A stretch of 64,000 nt of DNA, from assembly GCF_947501665.1 (NCBI RefSeq), contig NZ_CANMWS010000031.1, positions 16,040-80,039 on the forward strand, read 5' to 3'. Positions within the stretch are counted from its first letter, which is position 1, and the number at the start of each line of letters is the position of its first letter. A program made the position numbers and the translations under genes. The notes beneath the pieces were generated by a model. The model was not told the origin of the DNA, searched no databases, and saw nothing but the letters and a program-made list of their open reading frames with translations. This DNA is from an uncultured Shewanella sp. (lineage in GTDB: Bacteria > Pseudomonadota > Gammaproteobacteria > Enterobacterales > Shewanellaceae). Positions 44,631 to 53,322 of the stretch are shown here, in pieces.

Positions 44631-45267
44631 TATATTCGACCTGTAGCATTGGGATTGAAAATGTGGTTTTAGCTGCGCTAATGAAATCGGGCTTATGACC
44701 CAGTAATTTTTCTGTTTTAGTAAGCGATGAACTCCACACTTTTTTAAAATGGTTTGCACCCATTCCTTTCATTTCCATATGAGCTAAATGAAGAATATCT
44801 TCGTCACACTTTTTCATTTCGAAATCATAGTGGGGTTTTGGTTTTATTCTAAAAGATATTTCAGTGTGCGGGGAAGTCCGTGTGGCAGGAAAAAATGAAA
44901 AAGGTCCGAAGCCAGTTACCCAAGAGAGTTTGTTTTGGCATTTAACTCGAAAACCAAAACATTCATGACCTAAGTAATTTTCTTTTTCTACGATAATATT
45001 ATTACATTTTTCTAAGGTTGAAATGAAATTACATAAATCAAATAAGGTTCTTACTTTAGGAAAAATAAGCGATAAGGTACTGATATCCTTTTTTTCTTTA
45101 AATGAATCTATTATTAAATCAATGTTTTTTGAACTGACGTCGTTAATAATCTCATGTCCCCATCCATACTTAGCGGGGTTTCTTGCTGCTAATGCAGCAA
45201 AAACACATCCAGCTCCCTCATTTTTATAAAATATTCTTTGTTCATTTATAATACTGTTAGTGTTCAT
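44620..45267 (-). CDS. Unknown protein, first gene of the four-gene operon
   Basis: 215 residues, cytosolic, alpha/beta-like, with several Cys and His. Stretches such as CVFAALAARNPAKYGWGHEII, VTGFGPFSFFPATRTSPHTEISF and EDILHLAHMEMKGMGANHFKKVW look conserved but I do not recognise the family. It overlaps the PnuC-like gene by 11 bases and leads the cluster, so its product probably acts with the membrane protein, the HD phosphohydrolase and the MOSC protein. Confidence 0.65.
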   Translation of the reverse strand: MNTNSIINEQRIFYKNEGAGCVFAALAARNPAKYGWGHEIINDVSSKNIDLIIDSFKEKKDISTLSLIFPKVRTLFDLCNFISTLEKCNNIIVEKENYLGHECFGFRVKCQNKLSWVTGFGPFSFFPATRTSPHTEISFRIKPKPHYDFEMKKCDEDILHLAHMEMKGMGANHFKKVWSSSLTKTEKLLGHKPDFISAAKTTFSIPMLQVEYNAA

Positions 45268-46521
45268 ATAATATCCTTATTTTGAACATTTCATCTAGTG
45301 AATAGTTGAACGATAGATGTCGTTATATTCACTTCTTCTTATCTGAAGTTGGGTTGATAAATTGTTGTGTAATGTTGCATATATTATTCTTTTGATCAAT
45401 GTTTTGTTTTTTTATTAACATTGCAAGTTGTTAACCATGATACTTGAAATAATCGAATGAGGTATTTCAGTTACAATAATTTATCTTCTTGTTATTACAA
45501 AAGAAACAGCCTAATACTATTCATGCAGGGTAGTAATCGATAACGTTATTTGTTATCTGTCGTCTCACTCATTGAGTTCATTTAAGTCAATTGCCTGTAG
45601 CAGATTAAGAGTGTGAGTTCTCACGCACATTCGTTGATCCTAGAATAGCCTCTAGGTGTATTTGTAATTAATCAGTTATTAATTACCATAGCGATATTGG
45701 CAGGTGTTTTTTCAGCTTTTAGCCTTAATGGCATTCATTGCTGCCGTAGGCTAAGGTGCTGTTGTAGGTACCCATCCGCAGAGAGTATCATGAATTTGCG
45801 TTTGGCTATTCTTAGGTACTGGAAAGTGTGTTTATTAATTGAAACTTCATGTGGGGTTATCGCTTCCAGTGAGGTAAGGTCGTAAATTCCCATTCACACT
45901 GGGGGGAATCAATAATTTCATTTGTTTAAAATTATCTAATTTGAACTGACTGGGTTTATTTGAGTAAATTGCTGCCGCAGGCTAAGGTCGTGGATGCCTA
46001 TCCACACTAGGATCCTAAAATGTGCGTTTGGCTCCAGTGATATTGGCCAGTATCTTTCAGCTTTTAGCCTTAATGGTATTCATTGCTACCGCAGGCTTTT
46101 GTGCAGATGCCCCTGCGAGACGCTGTAAAGCCATCCTTGGCCGCTTTACGGTTTCATCCTTGAAACCGAAACTAGCAGATGCATCTACACGGGGATTTAA
46201 AAGCGAAAATCAACAGAAAAAGAAAAGATCAAAGCAGGGTGTTTCTCCGAGTTAGGTTTTTTTACATAGAGAGGTATGAATGAAAGTTGTGAGCTAGATC
46301 AATGGTTTTTATTTTTCTCTTTATGCGATTTAAACATTTTATTTACAAATGTATTACTGTAGTGGTATTTTGCTTGGCTAGCGTAAATGGGCTGGGTTAG
46401 CAGTGTACTCTGGCTTAGTGATTGGTTTAAAAAAACTGTTTCAAAGAATTGGCAGTCTGGAAGGTTATGCTGCTGAGTAAGCTGTTAAGTTTTTACAAGT
46501 TAGCGAGAGAAGTGTAGAAAT
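45268..46521. repeat. Repeat-rich intergenic region, right flank of the four-gene operon
   Basis: 1.25 kb with no supportable gene. Degenerate repeat units occur at about 45691-45815 and 45965-46220, sharing TTCAGCTTTTAGCCTTAATG, CATTGCTGCCGYAGGCTAAGG and GCGTTTGGCT; a stem GTGGATGCCTATCCAC lies at about 45990-46005. Part matches the left flank at 42.4-42.7 kb. A 77-residue ORF at 46022-46255 lies fully within the repeat and is probably not a gene. A decayed C-terminus (...LKKLFQRIGSLEGYAAE then stop) ends near 46480. Confidence 0.55.
46499..46505 (+). other. Possible cassette junction (GTTAGCG)
   Basis: GTTAGCG lies 17 bases before the ATG of the 566-aa ORF. Integron cassettes begin with a GTTR... 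core after recombination, and GTTAGC is a common variant. On its own this heptamer is weak evidence; it is listed because of the attC-like site after the ORF. Confidence 0.3.
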
Positions 46522-48222
46522 ATGGATTTATTTAATTTAGAGGGAATTTACTCGCTTGCGTTAGAGCCAGAAAATCAAATTGATTTTGATCATTGGATGT
46601 CGCAAGAAGGGGTGGTGGATTATCTAGAGGATGAAGCGAAAGAAGAATACATTATCATCTACTCGTCTCTACCACACACTTTCATACATTCAGTACTTAT
46701 TCCTAACGTTGAGCCAAATGATGAGGTACTAAAAGATCTCCAAAAGTGGAGTTACAACCCGTTCTCATCATGGGGGCTAACTTGCTCATCTGATGATGCT
46801 TGGGTAGAGCCTCCTCTTTCTAGCTCGGGGAGTGAAACTCTGAAAACGGGAGAGCAGATTGTATTCGGGCGCTCATTTGAAGGTATCAATAATAATCAAA
46901 GTTATTATGAATTAAACCAAAAATTAGCTCATGTACTTGATATCCACTTTGTTCCAGAGCGAAGGTCATGGTGCAAGCTGGATGATCATGGAGATATGCT
47001 CGATGTATTTAAAATACTCGAAATTGATGGCCTTCCAAAGAATGAGACTGGCACAATAATATGCGCTAAGAAGGAAGTGTTAAGCGAATATTTAGGCGTC
47101 GAAAACCTAACTTTAATCAGAATGTTTGATTTTACAAGATATAAGTCTGGCAATTTTTCTGGTTGGGATAATAGTCGCGAGTCCGTGGATTTTGGGAGCT
47201 CAGCTTCAATTTATGGTTCTTTGTCGATAGCTCCAGGGATAGGAAGTTATTCAAGAGGATTTCAACTTATAGAACTCAGTCTCCCTAAAGAGCACATAGT
47301 AAATCGTGTTTGGGGTAGGCCTGTTGACAAAGAACCTAAGAAATATTGCGCCTACATTGCCCATGACTGGAAAAATAAGGACATAACTGAAATATCATGC
47401 GATCCTACTTGCTTGTCTAATTATTTTACAAAATCAGATCTTCCCTTTGAGATTACACCTGCGTTCTTTAAACCAGAAGTACTATCTAAATACAAAAGTG
47501 ATAGAGCAAAGTATAAGCTTGATAGTCGCTCTGTAAGTTGTAGAGCTTCATGGCATCTAGAGACTTTCGATGTCAATTCTACCGGACAGGTTCACACTTA
47601 TTTAATCTATTTAAGTCGATTGCCATATGAAGAGCAGCTTCATTGGAAACAGTATAACGAGAAACCAAAGGCTCCACTTTCAGAGCGCGCAATTAAAACT
47701 GACTTTGAAGGTCAGTTTTATGAAAAATATGACCCATTACCAAGTTTAAAGCGCAAATTGGATAAACTTCATTCTGAAGGTGTGCATTGGTGGGTTCTTC
47801 GAGACGAAAACGCTCCAGATAAAGTTCATTACCCTTATACAGACTCTAAAGATGAATGGGCTGAGGAAATATTAAATCTCGATCAGCTGTTAGTAGAAGG
47901 CCTCCAAGAAAAGTGGTTACGTAAAAAGGCTAAAGCGCTAGGTTGTAATCCTGATGCTCGGCTTAGGGCATTAAAATTATTGGAGACCATACTTGTCGGT
48001 ATAGATTTTGAAGAAGAGCATGCTAGGGAGATTATGTCACCTTTTCACGTTGTCCATAATTTGCGCTCAATATTGAAAGGACATACGTCTGGAACAGAAG
48101 CGGAAAATGAACGAAAAAATGCTTTGAAAGAGCATGGTAGTTTCAGAAAACACTTTGAGAAAATATGCAGTGACTGCGATGAGTCGGTTGAGATAATAGC
48201 TGAGGCATTTAAGGAAAAATGA
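46522..48222 (+). CDS. Unknown 566-aa protein in a cassette-like setting
   Basis: 566 residues, acidic, rich in Trp and Tyr, no signal peptide or membrane segment. The N-terminal half is mixed alpha/beta (e.g. YIIIYSSLPHTFIHSVLIPN), the middle contains VFGRSFEGINNNQSYYELNQKLAHVLDIHFVPERRSW, and the C-terminal about 120 residues are helical (LVEGLQEKWLRKKAKALG...LLETILVGIDFEEEHAREIMSP). I do not recognise the family. Followed after 23 bases by an attC-like palindromic site and then by a PD-(D/E)XK-like gene. A defence or stress function is possible but unproven. Confidence 0.75.
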   Translation: MDLFNLEGIYSLALEPENQIDFDHWMSQEGVVDYLEDEAKEEYIIIYSSLPHTFIHSVLIPNVEPNDEVLKDLQKWSYNPFSSWGLTCSSDDAWVEPPLSSSGSETLKTGEQIVFGRSFEGINNNQSYYELNQKLAHVLDIHFVPERRSWCKLDDHGDMLDVFKILEIDGLPKNETGTIICAKKEVLSEYLGVENLTLIRMFDFTRYKSGNFSGWDNSRESVDFGSSASIYGSLSIAPGIGSYSRGFQLIELSLPKEHIVNRVWGRPVDKEPKKYCAYIAHDWKNKDITEISCDPTCLSNYFTKSDLPFEITPAFFKPEVLSKYKSDRAKYKLDSRSVSCRASWHLETFDVNSTGQVHTYLIYLSRLPYEEQLHWKQYNEKPKAPLSERAIKTDFEGQFYEKYDPLPSLKRKLDKLHSEGVHWWVLRDENAPDKVHYPYTDSKDEWAEEILNLDQLLVEGLQEKWLRKKAKALGCNPDARLRALKLLETILVGIDFEEEHAREIMSPFHVVHNLRSILKGHTSGTEAENERKNALKEHGSFRKHFEKICSDCDESVEIIAEAFKEK

Positions 48223-48242
48223 GAACTTCCTTAGCTTCAAAA

Positions 48243-48311
48243 ACTAACAAGGCGCTGCTGCCGGACAATTTTTACGTTACACTCCAAAGTTGACGCAGAG
48301 CGCGGCGTTAT
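48243..48311. other. attC-like recombination site
   Basis: Starts with ACTAACAAGGCGCTGC at 48243 and ends with GCAGAGCGCGGCGTTATA at about 48295-48312. The outer arms TAAC..GCGCT and AGCGC..GTTA pair imperfectly with an intervening spacer, as in integron attC sites, whose ends are typically TAACAA...GCGTTA. It sits just behind one stop codon and 21 bases before the next ATG, as in gene cassettes. Confidence 0.55.
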
Positions 48312-48332
48312 ATTGCAAAAAAGGTTCAGTGA

Positions 48333-48905
48333 ATGTTTCAAAATGGATCTCTAAAATTATTTCAAAAGTATTTGGAAGATAGGTTAGAAACTAATATTCA
48401 TTTAACAGAGGATAGTGTTAGGTATAGTTTCTTTTCAGCACTTACAGCGCAGAATGCGTTTGAGCAACATGAAATAACTCTAGAACTACCTCATCCTCAA
48501 ATAAAAAATGCGGAAATTGATACCTATATAAAATCAAAAAATATTGAAGCGTTTCTTGAGTTTAAATATCATCGAAAGAGTAATAGTTCGTCGCCTAAGC
48601 CCCAAAAAGCAGGCTCCCTATTTAAAGACTTTATAAGGTTATCAACTTTAAATGGCAGCGCCAAGAAATACGTCGTATATTTTACTGACATAGAGATGGC
48701 TACTTACTTTCACAAACACAACTCTCAATATAGTGACTTTTGGTCTAAAGAATCCTTCGTATTCGATGACAGTTTTATATCTAAAACCAGCTCAACTTTC
48801 AAAAAGGTATGTGGTAATTTAGTTAACTGTAAGGTAAATACGATTTTTAGTTCTTGTTTAGCTTCAGGGCACCAAATCAGAGTGTATTGCGTAACTGCAA
48901 TATAA
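48333..48905 (+). CDS. PD-(D/E)XK-like nuclease-fold protein
   Basis: 190 residues. After an N-terminal helical part, a restriction-endonuclease-like core is suggested: a Glu in the helix FEQHEITLELP, the Asp in NAEIDTYI, then IEAFLEFKYHRK (E-x-K) about 10 residues later, the D-x(n)-E-x-K pattern of the fold, followed by FKDFIRLSTLNGSAKKYVVYFTD (helix plus strand). The C-terminus is Cys-containing. It may cleave DNA or RNA, perhaps in host defence together with the upstream ORF. The stop is immediately followed by AACAAG, as in cassette ends. Confidence 0.65.
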   Translation: MFQNGSLKLFQKYLEDRLETNIHLTEDSVRYSFFSALTAQNAFEQHEITLELPHPQIKNAEIDTYIKSKNIEAFLEFKYHRKSNSSSPKPQKAGSLFKDFIRLSTLNGSAKKYVVYFTDIEMATYFHKHNSQYSDFWSKESFVFDDSFISKTSSTFKKVCGNLVNCKVNTIFSSCLASGHQIRVYCVTAI

Positions 48906-48950
48906 CAAGTCACTAAAGCAGGACTCGGGCAAAACCGACTAAGACAGCCA
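48903..48950. other. Possible truncated second attC-like site
   Basis: TAACAAGTCACTAAAGCAGG at the stop of the nuclease-like gene resembles the left end of attC sites (TAACAA...). I could not find the matching right end with a GTTA core in the next 150 bases, so the site may be degraded. Confidence 0.35.
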
Positions 48951-49329
48951 TCATTAATGGCACTTTCTAACCCCTCCAGCTAAGCTTTATGAACTCGTAG
49001 ATGTCGCAGCTTGCTATTTATCAGGGGCTATTGATAAAGGCCCATTTATAAAGGGCTGTGCCACGTCCAAGCAGAACCTTGATGAGTATTGAACTTTCTA
49101 TTGAATTTTCCGTTTAACAAGAAGAGCCTATTACCATTGCTGTCGCTGTGCGGCGTGCCCGTCTTCTATTCGTGACATGCAGAGGTGACACAAAGAGATG
49201 CGGGGATGATCTTTTTTTATAAATAAAGAGGGGATTAATAATGGCTGGCTATCAATCAAGCTGTTAAAAAGATTGTTATAGGGTGACGATGCTCAAAGCT
49301 TCAATGCGCTTATTGTTGTGACTGAAAGA
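48906..49329. other. Intergenic region with a possible gene remnant
   Basis: From 48958 to the TGA at 49090-49092 a 44-residue open stretch without a start reads ...PPAKLYELVDVAACYLSGAIDKG..., which looks protein-like and may be the C-terminal remnant of a lost gene. No ATG in frame precedes it after a stop. The rest, next to the histidine kinase 3' end, has no recognisable feature. Confidence 0.3.
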
Positions 49330-51282
49330 TCATTGGTTGATTTTAATGTATGCCTCAATTGCCTTTATGATGTCATCTACATTGATGGGTTTACCAATAA
49401 AGTCTTGCATACCCGCATCAAAACACCTTTGCCTATCTTGAGGTAATACATTGGCGGTCATAGCGATGATATAAGGCGGATTGGTTGATTGCTGTTTAAT
49501 GATTTTCTTAGTTGCAGTGACGCCATCCATATTCGGCATCTGCATATCCATGAAAATGACATCATAATGTTTTTCACTGACGGATTGAACGGCTTCTATA
49601 CCATCGACTGCAAGATCAATATCATAACCTATCTTTTGAAATACTTTTTTAGCAATGGCTTGATTAATTTTATTATCTTCAGCGAGCAAAATAGTCAATG
49701 GATATTGTGCTGAAAGCTTCATGGGGGTTTTATTATGGGAATGAGTGCGTGATGAGGCCTTTGTATTGTCTATGACTTGCAGCATTGGTAAAACGAATGT
49801 GATAGCAGTGCCTTTTCCTAATTCACTTTCGATTGAAATATGCCCTTTCATTTGTTTGATGAGTTGAGCACAAATGATTAAACCTAGCCCTGTTCCGCCA
49901 TACTTTCTTGCTACCGAATTATCGACTTGAGAAAATGGTTTAAACAGCTTACTTTGATCGGTTTGACTAATGCCAATACCCGTGTCTGTAATCGTAAACG
50001 CAATTTGAAAGTCATTTTTGACACTAGCATTGACTTTAACCGATAGTTTTACGGTTCCTTTTTCAGTAAATTTTATCGCGTTATTCATGATATTGAGTAG
50101 TATTTGACGGATCCTGAGTTTATCGCCCATTACGCAATCAGGTAATGCTGTATCCATTTCTGTAATAATATCTAATCCCTTATTTGAAGCATGTACATCA
50201 AGCAGATAACAGCATTCATTGACTGTTGCTCTTAAATCAAGGGGCATTTTTTCTAAGTGTAACTGCCCTGCTTCTAATTTTGAAATATCTAAGATATCAT
50301 TGATAATAACGAGTAGCCCATCCCCACAAACTTGAATACTACTGAGATATTCACGTTGCTCATCGTCAAGCTTTGTATCATCGAGCAGTGCGACCATACC
50401 TAAAATACCATTCATTGGCGTGCGAATTTCATGAGACATGTTAGCAAGAAAGTCACTTTTTGACTGCATAGCGTTTTCCATTGAATGAATGGATTTTTTA
50501 AGAGTTTGGCTCATATTATTAAAGGTATTTGCTAATACATAAAATTCATCTTTAGAGCCGATGGTGATGTTGTGGTCAAAGTTTCCCTTTTCAATTTCTT
50601 CTGCACCAATCGTTAATATTTTAAGGGTATTGATGATGTTTTTAGAGAGAAAGTATGCGGATAAACTGGTGAATAATATGGCGATGATAGTACCAATGGT
50701 GACTATGAAGATGGTTTGTTGGCTAGCCAGTACTTGTGATTGCTCTCTTTGTTCTAATAATGCTAACTCAATGTCAACAAACTCTTTTTGTATTAGCCGA
50801 ATATTGCCGATTATTTTTTTCCCCGTTTCTTTTTCGATTAATGCTTGTATATCAAGCATTGAGACTTCATTTGATCTTTCTATTTGCTTTCTTGTTGCGA
50901 TTTCTATTTCGGCTGCTTCTTTCATCCATTTTTGTTGTAACAGGTTTATTTCTTCTAGTCGCGCAACTTGTGGAGGGTTGTCTGATACTTGATTTTGTAA
51001 TGATATAAGTTCAGCTCCCCACATCTTTATTGCAGCCTCAAAGGGGGCTAAGAAGTTAGGGTTGCCTGTGAGCAAAAAACCTCGTTCACCGGTTTCCATA
51101 TCGATTAATAGTTTGGTTAAATGATGCGCTTTACCGATAACTTCGTGAGTATGCTCTACCCATTGCGTTGTTTCTGTTTGGCGTTGGATACTCATATAAA
51201 CCACGATTGAAATGACCAATAAAAAGAATATGGGTAAGGCGGCGCCAAACAAAATCTTTTGTCTGAAGGAGAATTTCTGCAT
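49330..51282 (-). CDS. Hybrid sensor histidine kinase with CHASE3 domain
   Basis: 650 residues, inner membrane. Order: TM1 (about 11-31), CHASE3-type periplasmic sensor (about 35-180, with METGERGFLLTGN), TM2 (about 190-212), HAMP (about 213-265), HisKA with His284 (FLANMSHEIRTPMNG), HATPase (NIMNNAIKFTEKG, DTGIGIS, GGTGLGL) and a C-terminal receiver with phospho-acceptor Asp579 (VIFMDMQMPNMDG). There is no HPt domain, so a separate phosphotransfer protein and response regulator are needed. No cognate regulator lies next to it. Confidence 0.92.
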   Translation of the reverse strand: MQKFSFRQKILFGAALPIFFLLVISIVVYMSIQRQTETTQWVEHTHEVIGKAHHLTKLLIDMETGERGFLLTGNPNFLAPFEAAIKMWGAELISLQNQVSDNPPQVARLEEINLLQQKWMKEAAEIEIATRKQIERSNEVSMLDIQALIEKETGKKIIGNIRLIQKEFVDIELALLEQREQSQVLASQQTIFIVTIGTIIAILFTSLSAYFLSKNIINTLKILTIGAEEIEKGNFDHNITIGSKDEFYVLANTFNNMSQTLKKSIHSMENAMQSKSDFLANMSHEIRTPMNGILGMVALLDDTKLDDEQREYLSSIQVCGDGLLVIINDILDISKLEAGQLHLEKMPLDLRATVNECCYLLDVHASNKGLDIITEMDTALPDCVMGDKLRIRQILLNIMNNAIKFTEKGTVKLSVKVNASVKNDFQIAFTITDTGIGISQTDQSKLFKPFSQVDNSVARKYGGTGLGLIICAQLIKQMKGHISIESELGKGTAITFVLPMLQVIDNTKASSRTHSHNKTPMKLSAQYPLTILLAEDNKINQAIAKKVFQKIGYDIDLAVDGIEAVQSVSEKHYDVIFMDMQMPNMDGVTATKKIIKQQSTNPPYIIAMTANVLPQDRQRCFDAGMQDFIGKPINVDDIIKAIEAYIKINQ

Positions 51283-51512
51283 CGTCCGTTTCGTTACTTA
51301 TATTGAGTCCTTTAATTACACTATAGCTAATATTCTAATGTGAGATGGTTTATTGAACAGAATGTCTTTCACAGTGCTGTTGTGGGTTGGCATACAATAT
51401 ATTCTGTAACATAAAATGATATTGTTTTAATGTATCTTGAAATGAGAAATGAATCTTGCTATTGGTTTTTTGATAGGGTGATTTAAATATTGGCTTATTA
51501 GTGAGCGTGACT

Positions 51513-51662
51513 ATGAACAATGTTTATCTATTGTTTTTTGTTGCTGCTTTGGCATTGTTATCCACCATCGTTGATGTGACAGAAACAGAAGCGATTAACT
51601 TAATGCAAGATACCCCTGTCGGTGCCACTCTGGGTGTACAAAATGATGAGTTAGCGCCTTGA
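51513..51662 (+). CDS. Possible 49-aa small membrane or exported peptide
   Basis: 49 codons from ATG 51513 to TGA 51660-51662: MNNVYLLFFVAALALLSTIV followed by an acidic tail. It could be a signal peptide or one membrane helix. There is no strong ribosome site. It lies in a divergent gap between the kinase and the Cache lipoprotein, both on the other strand. Short and without recognised relatives, so confidence is low. Confidence 0.35.
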   Translation: MNNVYLLFFVAALALLSTIVDVTETEAINLMQDTPVGATLGVQNDELAP

Positions 51663-51749
51663 TATTGGCTTAGCTTGTACAGGTGGGTAAAAGCGGGTTA
51701 ATGATTGTCTTAGCATTGATTTACATTGTTTTTGATTTTTTTATCAATG

Positions 51750-51790
51750 AGCCCTCAGTACCAGAATGATATTCTTGAGGGCTTATTTTA
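51750..51790. terminator. Terminator hairpin
   Basis: AGCCCTCA (51750-51757) pairs with TGAGGGCT (51776-51783), with an inner AGAAT/ATTCT stem, followed by TATTTTAAT on the plus strand. It could end a plus-strand small transcript starting near 51513. Confidence 0.55.
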
Positions 51791-51859
51791 ATCTTAATAT
51801 TTAAGAGCAATTAGTGCTTGTTTCGGGATGATTAGCACTTCTCGCATTGTGTTGATGTA

Positions 51860-52918
51860 TTAGTGCTGATATACGCCAGCCGCGATGAAATAATCAGTAC
51901 CAGGAATAGCGATAATGAAGGTGGTTTTTTCTTCATCTGCACCCGTTGAAGGGTTCGCCCAGTAATATTGGTAAAATCCACCTCCAGCATTTTCTTGGGC
52001 AGTTTGGATTAAACCTTGTATAAAATAATCCCCGGTTGAGTCTTGTAGGTTCCACATATCCTCACCTTCGAGTGTGTCATCGGTGCCATGAGAAATCACG
52101 GTACCAGCATCGTCGAGTATAAAAAAGTAACCAGATTGGTCTTCAAAGAAGCGGATATAGTTGATAAAAATTTGCGAGAAGGTGATTTGATCCGACTCTT
52201 GGGTGTAGATGTCATTAAATACAGCTGAGAAGGCCTCAGAAAGTGTTGTGGTGACATCCATGACTAAAGTTTTATTGGCATCATTGACATACAATAAGTT
52301 ATTGATGCCATCATTATAAAGGCCTGCGCCGATAAACCATGGCAGGTTATCGTTGGGAGTAGTGTCATCAGTGCCAACACAGTTATCAGTGTCATCACTG
52401 TCATTGGTGCCATTGACTTCAATGCCTGTCACAAAACTTAATTTATCCGCAGGCTCGTCTGTAGCGGGGTTAGTAAAATAATAAGAGATGAAGCCAAAAC
52501 CGATATGCTCAACGGTATCTATCATCTCCTGAACATGATATTTCCCGTTCAAATCCTGTGCATCACATCGGCTGGTGCCTATCCAAGTGTCGTAAATATG
52601 GGCAATAACAGTGGCATCTTCCAGCGTTTCAACAAAAAAGTAACCTGAATCATCAGGGAAAAAACGCGTGTCACTGACCATAGCTTGAGTGAGTGCAATA
52701 CGGTCATCAAGGTTTGGGATGAGATCTGCAAAGGTTGCTTTTAGCCCCGTTGCCATATTGACCACATTAACGCGAACGATATTTTTATTAGACTCATATT
52801 CTGAGATCACTCCTGATGTTGTGTCATCATCGTTGTCATTACAGGCAGTGATCAGTAGTAGGATGAAACAGGCTAGAGCAGACGTCCAATAATGTTGAAT
52901 TATTCTTATTACTTTCAT
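51860..52918 (-). CDS. Lipoprotein with two tandem Cache-type sensor domains
   Basis: 352 residues. Lipobox LITAC (Cys26) followed by an Asp-rich linker (NDNDDDT). Two similar units follow: about 70-205 (FFPDDSGYFFVETLEDATVIAHIYD...VTGIEV...WFIGAGLYND) and about 230-352 (FFEDQSGYFFILDDAGTVISHG...YYWANPSTG...YFIAAGVYQH). These are sCache_2-like modules that usually form the sensing part of chemoreceptors or kinases. Here no signalling domain is attached, so it is an orphan periplasmic binding lipoprotein. Ligand unknown; small organic acids are typical for the family. Confidence 0.8.
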   Translation of the reverse strand: MKVIRIIQHYWTSALACFILLLITACNDNDDDTTSGVISEYESNKNIVRVNVVNMATGLKATFADLIPNLDDRIALTQAMVSDTRFFPDDSGYFFVETLEDATVIAHIYDTWIGTSRCDAQDLNGKYHVQEMIDTVEHIGFGFISYYFTNPATDEPADKLSFVTGIEVNGTNDSDDTDNCVGTDDTTPNDNLPWFIGAGLYNDGINNLLYVNDANKTLVMDVTTTLSEAFSAVFNDIYTQESDQITFSQIFINYIRFFEDQSGYFFILDDAGTVISHGTDDTLEGEDMWNLQDSTGDYFIQGLIQTAQENAGGGFYQYYWANPSTGADEEKTTFIIAIPGTDYFIAAGVYQH

Positions 52919-53205
52919 TATTAATCCTTTATTGACTATTAATAACGACTTTTCTATTAATAATTGGATGGTAAGTAAGGTTAGCTGACTTTTATTCTAG
53001 AAAAACAGCGCTTGCTAGGTGCAAATAGAATTGTAGTTAGACTTTAATTGAAAGTAGAACTTTGATGGAGAATATTTTTGAGAAAAAAGCGGTGAGTGAC
53101 ATTTTTTGTTAAAGCCTCGTTGGGCTGATACTGATGATAAGCAAAAGAGGCCATTGATTGGATCCAATAGCCCTTTGAAATTTGTTTTACTAATGGGATA
53201 GAAGG
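52919..53205. other. Intergenic region upstream of the Cache lipoprotein gene
   Basis: 287 bases between the start of the Cache gene and the stop of the small basic protein gene, both on the minus strand. AT-rich; no ORF or clear promoter was recognised. Confidence 0.4.
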
Positions 53206-53322
53206 TTAATTACTGAGTACATCAGGGGTTGATTTCTTAGCTAATTTTGCGGCTTTTTTTTCTTTTGGGGTTAACAAGGGCTTCTTCTTAGCATCTCTTT
53301 TTCCTTTTTTACCTTTACTCAT
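53206..53322 (-). CDS. Small, very basic 38-aa protein
   Basis: ATG at 53320-53322, preceded by AAAAGGAGAG, a strong ribosome site. The product MSKGKKGKRDAKKKPLLTPK... is 38 residues, more than a third Lys/Arg, with no membrane part. Such tiny basic proteins often bind nucleic acid or ribosomes. It is shorter than normal ORF-finder limits. I do not know the family, but the start signal and strongly non-random composition support translation. Confidence 0.65.
   Translation of the reverse strand: MSKGKKGKRDAKKKPLLTPKEKKAAKLAKKSTPDVLSN

Larger units (their letters stand above)
51283..51859. other. Intergenic region with a small membrane-peptide ORF and a terminator
   Basis: Besides the 49-codon ORF listed separately, a 22-residue ORF at 51701-51769 (MIVLALIYIVFDFFINEPSV) runs into a hairpin. 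The rest is AT-rich with no other structure. The kinase promoter must lie at the left end and is not evident. Confidence 0.4.

Noticed and set aside
46022..46255. 77-aa ORF with a hydrophobic start
   Set aside because: It lies fully in a dispersed repeat shared with 42.4-42.7 kb, where the same frame is not kept.
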